Shown here in pieces: positions 55,151-64,000 of a stretch of DNA of 64,000 nt. Every line of letters starts with the position of its first letter. Positions within the stretch are counted from its first letter, which is position 1. Below the pieces are notes generated by a model, which was not told the origin of the DNA, searched no databases, and saw only the letters and a program-made list of their open reading frames with translations. This DNA comes from Bimastos eiseni (taxonomy: Eukaryota > Annelida > Clitellata > Crassiclitellata > Lumbricidae), in assembly GCA_959347315.1 (NCBI GenBank), contig OY365818.1, forward strand, positions 6,578,695 through 6,642,694, read 5' to 3'. Made by a program: the position numbers and the translations under genes.

Positions 55151-58100
55151 ACGGAACTTGTGAAAAGAAACGCAAATTGTTTGCCATGTGAGGAACCATC
55201 ACCCAGTGAAGCTCCAATGGAATCATGATTTTCGACTGTTCTTTGTCTAATGTGTTAGTCGGAAACAATTGCAATGGCTTTTCTGTAGTTTCTGCATTGT
55301 TGCTAGGCTAGACTGAGCTAAGGATATCTTGATGATACTCTCGGTTAATTGTCATTTGTGATCGTTATTCATTTTAGAAAAGGCTGTGTGCATAGAGTGC
55401 TTTCATTTGTTTTTATTAGTAACAAACGGTTGTCCGCTTACAGCAACTGTTGTGCTTCTGGTTGAGTTACAATGCTTATTGACTCTGCAGAAATTTTACG
55501 AAACTGTAATGTTTATATCTCGATGTTTCAAAGTCAGGAAGCAGTTGTTTTTTCATCTGTGGCTTGTACAGTTGTCCGATATGGGTTGAATCTGCACTGC
55601 TGCTGCTTCCCTGTAACGGCGATTCGTGTCGTGATGGCAAATTTATATAATGCCAATTATAACTGTGCCAATATCACTTTTTGTGGATCATTAAACTTTT
55701 TGTTCAATTTATTGGGTAAAAAAAACTAATTTATTTTCATCAGTTTGAAGGGTGCAGTTGGACATCACTGGGTGGAGGAGCCAGTAGATAGTATTGTTTA
55801 ATCATGAGGCAAGTCCGAAAATTAAGTAACAATCTTTTCTTATTGGAGCTGATTATTGTTGCAGATTCCACTTTTTTTAACAATCTTTGGTAGACCATTT
55901 GAATTTTGCCTGTATCATATCAGTGCAGCTCTAGTACCAATTCAAGAGAGATTTTTTTAGACTGCAGGCTTAAATTAAATATGTATTCCGAGTATTTATT
56001 TACTGTTAATTATTTTACAGTTTTACTGTTGATAAAATTTCTTAGAAAGGATTGATTTTACTAATCAACTTGTAACTGGAGTTTTTGTCGCTTTTGAATC
56101 CATTTAAATTCCATGAAATGATGATCTTCGACATTTTATTTATGCATGCGGGGTGAACTCCTTGTTCCCTGCACGTGAACTACAATTAGACATCACGCTT
56201 TATTGTTGGGCCAATGGCATGGAAAGGCTTTTCTTTTCAGCCAGAGGGCGCTATATATTTTCACAATGAATGTGTTTAGTAGTTTTGTTCTTAAACGTCT
56301 GTTTTGTAAGCAGTCTATGCAATTTTCATACAGAATGTAACGTTACAGAAGTTGGATTATGACTTAATTGCAGATCGACTTCATCACTTTCTCCTATATT
56401 GAACGGATTTGTTAGTCCAGTTGTCCTCGGTTCCTGTGTGCTGGGAGTTGTTTTAAGAAGAGATTCGGAAGTGTTTACTAACGAGATTAAATTATCGGGT
56501 GTAATTGTCCATCTTTTGTGAGCTGCTTCCGGAGGTTGAATCCCTGTAGTCTCCCATGGTCGTCTCTTAGTGTGATAGAATTAGATTACTCATGAATGAG
56601 CAGTGTATTATTTCTATGCATATGTATATTGTATACTTGTTTGCAAATGTCTCTTGGTAATATTAGGTGTGCGACACCTTTCTAAGATATTTTCAGCAGT
56701 GCTGTGATCACTGAAAAACCTGCAATGTTTACACCTTGATTTTAGCCACAGGGCAATGGAGAAAAGTACGAAAGGACCACATGCAGGCAGCTCATGAGAA
56801 GCGAGTCGGAATTCTATGTAAAGATACAGATGTCCAGAAATTCTGTTGAGAGAAGGAGTGGAATCGTTTTCTTTAATTTTTCTCCAATGCCTTTTTAAGA
56901 TGCTCCAAGATAATTTGTGCCCCCCCATTTTTCTAATTTCTGGGAGACAAAATTCATAAAGTGGGGGGGCAAAAGAATTTTAAAAAAAAATTATGCCCCC
57001 AACTTTCAAAGCCTCGTTACACCTCTGCATGGAAGAACTGGCTGGAAACGGTCAGGGACGACTGGAGATGTCGTGGAACGAGGTGGAGGAGCTGGCATTG
57101 TAATATTAAAAGTTATAGATTATATAGATGAATGTTCTGACCTTCACAGGAGGTGCCGAGCTTTGTAGCTGGTTTCCAACCTTCCGTCATCTATGGAATC
57201 TCTGGTGCATGGGTGCAGAGCTTTAATGGGCCTTTTCACTTTGTGCAATAGACAGAGCTGTTGAGCCTTGTGCACAATTTATCTGTCTATTATTTGTCTA
57301 TTTATACAAGTTTGACTTCATTCGCCGGTCATGGACTTCGTTCATTGAAATTATTGAACAGGTTGGTAGCATGTAGGCAATGAATTATGTAGGTAGGAAT
57401 TGTTAATTTGAATAGAGTTTTATAGGCCTATCCATCTCTTAAGCCCTAACGACGGGGCTCTAGCAACAGGGTACAGTATGTTGTATTCGTTATATCCATT
57501 ACGTGAATATTTATACGTTAAACCACAGCATAACATCTATTCTTACATTCGTAGTAAACTACCGCCATTCTCTTAACTGTACTGGATAGAGTCACTTAAT
57601 GAAATGATTTTTAGTTAAAATACTTGAATTTATTTTATTTTTGATATCAGATTGCGTTTCATCTGTTGTAGTTTCAGATTCTAATAATACCGCATTGATA
57701 ATGAAACTGTGAAGTGATAGTTAGTAAGACAACTATCACTTTTATAGGATGTATCCTACAATGGGACTGCATTTGACTTTGTTCATCTTGGTATGTGCGT
57801 TAACTCCTTGCACTTATAATTAACTTTCACCCACTTCTTACAACCTTGTTTCAGCGCTTCCGAGTAGATCTTGAAGGGGCGCTATATAAAACTGATGTAA
57901 TAATAATAACCTTATTTATTGTGTTTTGTATGGCTCATTTTTATGTTCTGTTCACGCTCTTTAATCATTCCTTATCAGTCATATTCCGTGTTTTTGCAGT
58001 TCACTTGTTCACCAAATATTGTCCAGCCAGCGAGTCGTTGGCCATCATTTTAGCTTGATCCATTTCATATCCAGTTCAAACGTAAGTATTTTGAGCAATG

Positions 58101-59159
58101 CAAGCCTAGAAGATGCTTAAAGTAAAATCATTGTTTCATTAAATTAACTTCTTAGCGGTTACAATATTTTATGTTGAATTAAGAATAAAAGAATATGATG
58201 ATTAACATACATGTGCATAATTTTGTCTAAGAACATATACAGTATGTACTAAATGTTTCTTGTGCACTTTATAGATTCCCTCTTTTACCTACATACACAG
58301 TCTCAATTTAATTCAGGTTGTGCAACACAAGTTAAAATGTTATTTCAAATTGTCATGGTGTTTCGGCTATGGGTGGATATACTGTGCTATATTACCAGTT
58401 TCTATGAAATCACATATCTAGTCGAGATGCGTAGATGAGTAGCCCTATTTGTACTTTTACCATAATAGACTAATTATATCTTTATGCTTGTGCGTGTAGT
58501 TCGACAGTTTCGATTTGCTTACAGTCCGATGTTTAGGTTTTATGCTATTGCAGCCAATCAAATGCTTAGAGTTATTAATAATACCCCTCTGTCGCCGAAT
58601 AAAGATTCATAGGCGCTTCTTGTGTGTGCGAGATGTCAGATGTACCATTTCTCCACTGAAAAGAACTGTGCAGAGAACGGAAAAATGGTCTTAACTTGTC
58701 TGCATAGTTTTAACAGTTACTTTGAATAGTCAAATGTTTCTGAAGTTTACGTCACATTTCGTGGGAATATTCTTTACACTGTAACATAAGTCAAAGAAAT
58801 CAAACTGGTGTAATTATATGACTTGCGACTAGAGGGGGAAGTTGGTTCAAAAATCGTCCAAATTTGCGTGACGTCATTTATAGTTGGCCCCATGTCATAT
58901 TTAATTTACCTTAGAATGACCGAAACGGTCTCGTCTAAGGGCCATCCCAAAACAATTTCAAGATAATTAAGTTAAGAAATGTTCAAGCACTCGATCACTC
59001 ACTATCGTCATATGTATATGTAAATGCAGGAAAACATAGTGACGTCCGTGAACAAAAAAGCAGTCAGAGTTAGCTTGGTCACATTTCCCTCTTGTTAATT
59101 GGCACAAGAGCCATCACAAGTGTTAGCCGGGTCACATCTCCTGTTTAACGGCACAAGAG
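55151..59159. other. Non-coding stretch (3' flank and intergenic)
   Basis: AT-rich sequence; the first few hundred bases are the likely 3' UTR of the 53881-55150 gene. A GCGCTATATAAAAC-type repeat (GAGTAGATCTTGAAGGGGCG) lies at 57863-57892. A G-tract/C-tract hairpin (CCCCCCC at 56921 and GGGGGGG at 56962) marks a possible decayed MITE at 56915-57030. No exon is supported. Confidence 0.4.
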
Positions 59160-61660
59160 CCGCCATCAGGATAGGTTGGGTCTCATCATTTCGCTTAGTG
59201 ATGGTGGGGCCCCATCCTCGCCCACACTTGTGTCACCCATCAAACAGCTCGGCCACATATCTTGCTTAATGGCACAACTCCTAGATTGCGAAACCATTTC
59301 AGCCAATGGCTTAGTAATGGCGGACCCCATCCTCCCCCAAACCATCTCAGCAACACACACAAACCCACTTTATGTCTCCAAACAATGTCGGCAACAGAAA
59401 GGGCTTGTACCCTGTATCTCCAAACAATTTCAACATCGACCCTATGTTGCTAAACCAATTCATCAACACAGACAACCCTTATCCTTGTTTTGCCACACCA
59501 TTCAGCAACACAGACAATCCCACATTATAGTCCCTAACCTCCCTATCCACCTCCCCACCCGTGGCACAAGATCCGGCAGAGTAAGCATGGAGACATCTCT
59601 TATTTATTGGCACAAGACAATCAGGAAAAGTTGGGTCTCACCATTTGGCTTTGTCATGGTGGGGCCCCATCCTCGCCCACACCTGTGTCACCCATCCAAA
59701 TTTGTTGGTGACTCCACCCCCACCCTATGTTGCTACACCATTTCAGCAACACATTCAACCTCTACTTTATGTTGCCAACCCATTTCACCAACACACACAA
59801 CCCTACATGATAGTGCGCAACCACTTCAGCATCAGACAACACCACCCCATGTTGCCAAATCATTTCACTAACACAACCCCCACCGTACATTGTCAAATTT
59901 TTCACCAACATGTTTCCAAACCATTTCAGCAACACGGACATCGTCGGACAACCCTAAATCCTATGTCTTCAAAACATTGAACATAGACAACAATCACCTT
60001 GTGTTGCTAAATCATTTCAACAACACACAAACCCACATTATAGTGCCTAACCTTTTCAGCAAGACAGATAACTCCCACCCATGGCATAAGATCAGGCAGC
60101 GTAAGTGCGGTCACATAATTTATTTAATGTCACAAGAGAAACCATCAGGATAAGCTTGGTCTCACCATTTGGCTCCGTCATGGTGGGGCCCCATCCTCGC
60201 CCACACCTGTGTCACCCATCCAAATTTGTTGGTGACATAATAGCAAGAAAGACAACAAACCCCATTCAGCAACACAAAACCTCACATCATAGTGCCTAAC
60301 CTTCCTATCAACACCGATAACCCCCACCATGTGTTGCTTATTCAATTCAGCAACACACAACCCCCACAATATGTTGCAAAATCATTTCAGCAACACACAA
60401 CCCCACATTTTGTGTCGCCAAACCATTTCAGCAACACAGACAACCCCCACACTATGTCGCCAAACCATTTCGGCAAGACAGACAACCCCCACCCTGTGTT
60501 GCTTAATCATTTCAACAACACATACAAACCCACATCATAGTGCCTAACCTTTTCAGCAAGACACACAACTCCCACCCATGGTATAAGATCAGGCAGCGTA
60601 AGTGCGGTCACATCATTTATTTAATGTCACAAGAGAAACCATCAGGATAAGCTTGGACTCACCATTTGGCTTAGTCTTGGTGGGGCACCATCCTCGCCCA
60701 CACCTGTGTCACCCAACCAAATTTGTTGGCGACTCCACCTCACCCTATGTTGCTAAACCATTTCAGCAACACAGACAACCCCAACCCTGTTGCCAAATCA
60801 TTTCAGCAACACACAACCCTACATCAGAGTGCGTACTATATCAACATTAAAGACAACCCCAACCCTGTTGCCAAATCATTTCAGCAACACACAACCCTAC
60901 ATCAGAGTGCGTACTATATCAACATTAAAGACAACTCCAGCCTATGTTGCCAAATCATTTCACCAACACAACCCCCACCGTACATTGCTAAATCTTTCAC
61001 CAACGTGTTTCCAAACCATTTCAGCATCACGGTCAACCCTAAACCCCATGTCGTCACAACATTCATCAACATAGACTTTGTTGCTGAATCATTTCAACAA
61101 CACACACAAACCCACATCATAGTGCCTAACCTTTTCAGCAAGACAGACAACTCCCACCCAAGGCATAAGATCAGGCAGCGTAAGCACGGTCACGTCATTT
61201 ACTTAATGTCACAAGAGAAACCATCAGGATAAGCTTGGTCTCACCATTTGGCTTAATCATGGTGGGGCCTCATCCTCGCCCACACCTGTGTCACCCATCC
61301 AAATTTGTTGGTGACTCCACCCACACCCTATGTTGTCAAATCATTTCAGCAACACACATAACCCTACATTAGAGTGCACAACTATTTCAGCATTAAAGAC
61401 AACTCCACCCTACGTAGCCAAATCATTTTCATTAACACAACCCCACCGTACATTGCTAAATTTTTCACCAACATTTTCCAAACCATTTCAGCAACACGGA
61501 CAACGTCGGACAACCAAAACCCTATGTCGCCAAAACCATTTCAGCAAGACAGACAATCCTAACCCATTGTTGCCAAATTATTTTAGCAACACACTTAACC
61601 CTATATATTTCAGTGCACAACCATTTCAGCATCAAAGACAACTCCACCCTATGTTGCCGA
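59160..61660. repeat. Nested minisatellite with about 0.5 kb higher-order units
   Basis: A block starting GGTCTCACCATTTGGCTTAG and followed by CATGGTGGGGCCCCATCCTC recurs at about 59180, 59636, 60160, 60657 and 61239 (intervals of about 456, 524, 497 and 582 bp). Each block is followed by variable numbers of about 40 bp units such as CCATTTCAGCAACACAGACA plus ACCCCCACC. Open frames rich in His, Gln, Asn, Thr and Pro follow the repeat and are not genes. Confidence 0.9.
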
Positions 61661-61689
61661 ATCATTTCATTCCTAACCATGCAAAAAAT

Positions 61690-62700
61690 ACGAAAGACCG
61701 AAGCATTCCTAACCATGCAAGAAAATACCAAACAACAAAGCATTCCTAACCATGCAAGAACAGACGAAACATCAAAGCATTAATAACCATGCAAGAACAG
61801 TCGAAAGAATTAACCTACGTTTTCACCAACTCCATGGCCTTACCCGAGACCCGTCCGATCTCGCCCCGGTACCTGTGATGCAGAGAGGATCAGAGATTCA
61901 CACGATCATCACAGTCTTATTTTTGCTTTAACACTTGAACACCAGCAAGAGAATCTGAAGGGAAAAGAACAGGGTGCGTGTTAGCATTAGGAAACTAGCT
62001 TTTGTATGGCCACCATATCTGCCGATACCATTAATGGTGACCACAAAACGGCAAAAAAAACGACACAGTACCGTTCCTGTTGTGTTGCATGTCCCATCCA
62101 ACCTCGTGTTTTGTGCTGCTGAGATGAAGGGCTTTGTTGCCTTTGTCTCAGAATCTATGATCAAGAACCATGGCGAATGTTACCGTTTGTTACCGAATGT
62201 TAGCATTCTCATCCCCACAATAAAAGACAAGAAAAGCATCTATACCATGCAAGAAAAGACGAGATAACAAAGCATTTCTTACCATGCAAAAAAATACGAA
62301 AGAACGATGCATTCCTAACCATGCAAGAAAATACGAAAGAACAAAGCATTAATAACCATGCAAGAAAGGACGAAAGAACAAAGCATTAATAACCATGCAA
62401 GAAACGACAAAAGAATAAACCTACGCTTTCACCAACTCCATGGCCTTACCAGAGACCCATCCGATCTCGCTACGGTACCTGTGATGCAGAGAGGAAGATT
62501 CACACGATCATCACACACTTCTTTTTGCTCCATCCCTTGAACACCAGCAAGAGAATCTGAAGGGACGAGAACATGGTGAATGTTAGCATTAGGAAACTAG
62601 CTTTTGTATGGCCACCATTTCTGCTGATAGCATTAATGGTGACCACAAAACGGCCAATAAAAACAAGACACGATACAGTTCCTGTTGTGTTGCGTATAAG
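61690..62700. repeat. Two diverged copies of a roughly 400 bp segment, about 605 bp apart
   Basis: The segment including CCTACG-TTTCACCAACTCC, GGTACCTGTGATGCAGAG, CACCAGCAAGAGAATCTGA and GGAAACTAGCTTTTGTATGG occurs at about 61814-62090 and again at 62420-62693. A 37-40 bp tandem repeat (CCATGCAAGAAAATACGAAA) precedes each copy (61670-61800 and 62240-62415). Confidence 0.85.
62450..62556 (-). CDS. Possible exon of an unrecognised minus-strand gene
   Basis: Acceptor TCCCTTCAG and donor TCTCTG|GTAAGG frame 107 nt, read as SLAGVQGMEQKEVCDDRVNL then PLCITGTVARSDGSL when entered with one carried base. That matches the phase left by the candidate exon at 62901-63024. The duplicate near 61850-61954 has a stop (TAA) in this frame. 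No family recognised. Confidence 0.3.
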
Positions 62701-62900
62701 GAAAAATTATCACAGCAGATTAGAGCAAAACTTGCAGCAATATCAAAAATACAGATTATAATCTGCAACATTGTGACATTGAGGCATACAAAATTAAACT
62801 GGCCAAGAGTATATGACTGATGATCGACCATTGTAACATATCGCAGATGGCGTAATTAAGAAAATGTGCCATATAACTGCAGATGTGGAAATTCACTCAC

Positions 62901-63024
62901 CCGTGACAAAGGCTGATGGTTGGCTGCCTTGTTGAGTCCTGGAAGAAACAGTTGCCTTTCCTTTTCTCTTCCTTAGACTGGACACATTGCACAACTGGCC
63001 AAAACCTGTGGGGTTCATCGCCTT
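62901..63024 (-). CDS. Possible exon of an unrecognised minus-strand gene
   Basis: Acceptor AATTCGCAG and a strong donor, ACGG|GTGAGT, frame 124 nt read as KAMNPTGFGQLCNVSSLRKR then KGKATVSSRTQQGSQPSAFV and T. It is basic and hydrophilic. It would splice in phase to 62556-62450. Earlier exons would lie beyond 63024 or outside the window. Confidence 0.35.
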
Positions 63025-64000
63025 CTGCGAATTACAAAACTTGTCTACAACTGCTCCCACAATACCTGATAATCTGCTATTCTTCAATTTCCATTGCAAT
63101 GGATACGCTTCGAAAATTTCCAGTTACAGATCTGGCCAAAGTTAACGAACACACCTTCCACATTACATCATACACCAAACACACAAGATCAAACCTTGAA
63201 AGATAAAGATAAAACTTGACAGTCGATCCATATGTTAGCCGTTTATTTAACCCATGAAATGAAAGCAATGAAAATCAAAAAATGAAAAAATGAAAATTCA
63301 AATGGAAAATCAAAAAGTATAAACTGAAAACAACTTTAAAATCTATCAACTAATTTTTAAAAGCTTTTAGTTTAAATTTATATCATTTCAGTTTTTTCTG
63401 TTTTTCCCCATTTCAGTTTTGCCCTGTTTTCCCCTTAAGTTTTTCCCCATTTTCCCCATTTCAGTATTTTCCTACTTTATTTCCCCATTTCAAGTTTTTT
63501 AATTTCGAGTCTTCAGATTTTCAGTCGTTTGATTTTCAGTTATTGCAAATATTTAATTTATAAAAAAACTTGCTTTTTAATTTTTATTTCCTTTCATGAT
63601 CATCCAATTGAATAGATGGCCAACTAATGGATCGACTGCCGAATATATTATAGACTACGAACGGTTGAACGATGGACTGACCGTTCGTGAGATGATGAAC
63701 TGGCTGAGATAGTCTTAAGGATGCAACAGGAGGAGACAGAACTAGAAAGATGGAATGGCATAATCAGACAAACAATGCAAAATGTGCTAAAGTTGAGTTA
63801 ATTGCTTGTGTCGGGCATGTAATATAACAGAAGCTATGTGTGTCAACTTAGGCCAAATCTCAAAATCTCGAAAATGAGTCTTTGAAGCATATCAAAGAAT
63901 GGAAATTGAAGAATTCACAGACCTTTGAGGTGTTTAAGAACTGTTGTTGACAAGGTTCGACACAGAAGGCAGCAAACATCCACAGGTTCTAGCCGGTTGC
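63025..64000. other. Non-coding stretch with T-rich words
   Basis: 63340-63560 is rich in TTTTCCCCATTTCAGTTTT-like words of irregular period. No gene can be supported to the window end. Confidence 0.4.

Noticed and set aside
59176..61749. Several 60-231 codon plus-strand frames rich in His, Gln, Asn and Thr
   Set aside because: They follow the minisatellite units and shift with unit length.

Overview
The window is eukaryotic nuclear DNA from an animal. Genes are sparse, introns are long with canonical GT-AG junctions, and simple repeats, minisatellites, DNA-transposon remnants, SINE-like tRNA heads and LINE fragments fill most of the space. A dispersed motif ending in GGCGCTATATAAAT and a second repeat (core CTCCTCCTTTATCCAGGC) occur many times. 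My recollection is that such motifs are common in echinoderms and related marine invertebrates, so a marine deuterostome is my best guess. This is an inference, not proof.

The one gene identified with certainty is a complete malic enzyme gene on the minus strand (50313 to 28742), with 11 coding exons encoding 625 residues. All phases match and every catalytic residue is present. An N-terminal extension suggests a mitochondrial form, and a DSKG motif in the cofactor loop suggests NADP use. Its promoter side (50314-50850) carries three evenly spaced CCAAT boxes and CRE-type sites. Intron 3 (9.6 kb) holds a perfect 618 bp (CAGA)n tract, a 134 bp higher-order minisatellite and several mobile-element remnants.

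Left part (1-28741): a LINE ORF1 with one stop codon; a small membrane-protein exon broken by an exact 63/64 bp tandem duplication; a complete 3.28 kb hAT transposon (14823-18106) with an 896-residue uninterrupted transposase, terminal inverted repeats and a perfect 8 bp target duplication; a fold-back repeat; a LINE reverse-transcriptase tail; and many (CTGT/CAGA), 12 bp and other tandem arrays.

Right part (50851-64000): a probable two-exon plus-strand gene for an unrecognised Ser-rich protein of 235 residues (53881-55150); a 2.5 kb nested minisatellite organised in about 0.5 kb higher-order units; and a 0.6 kb-spaced duplication carrying a possible exon of an unrecognised minus-strand gene. 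Non-autonomous hAT-type elements with 8 bp target duplications recur across the window. They may have been moved by hAT transposases, but the intact copy here has different ends from most of them.
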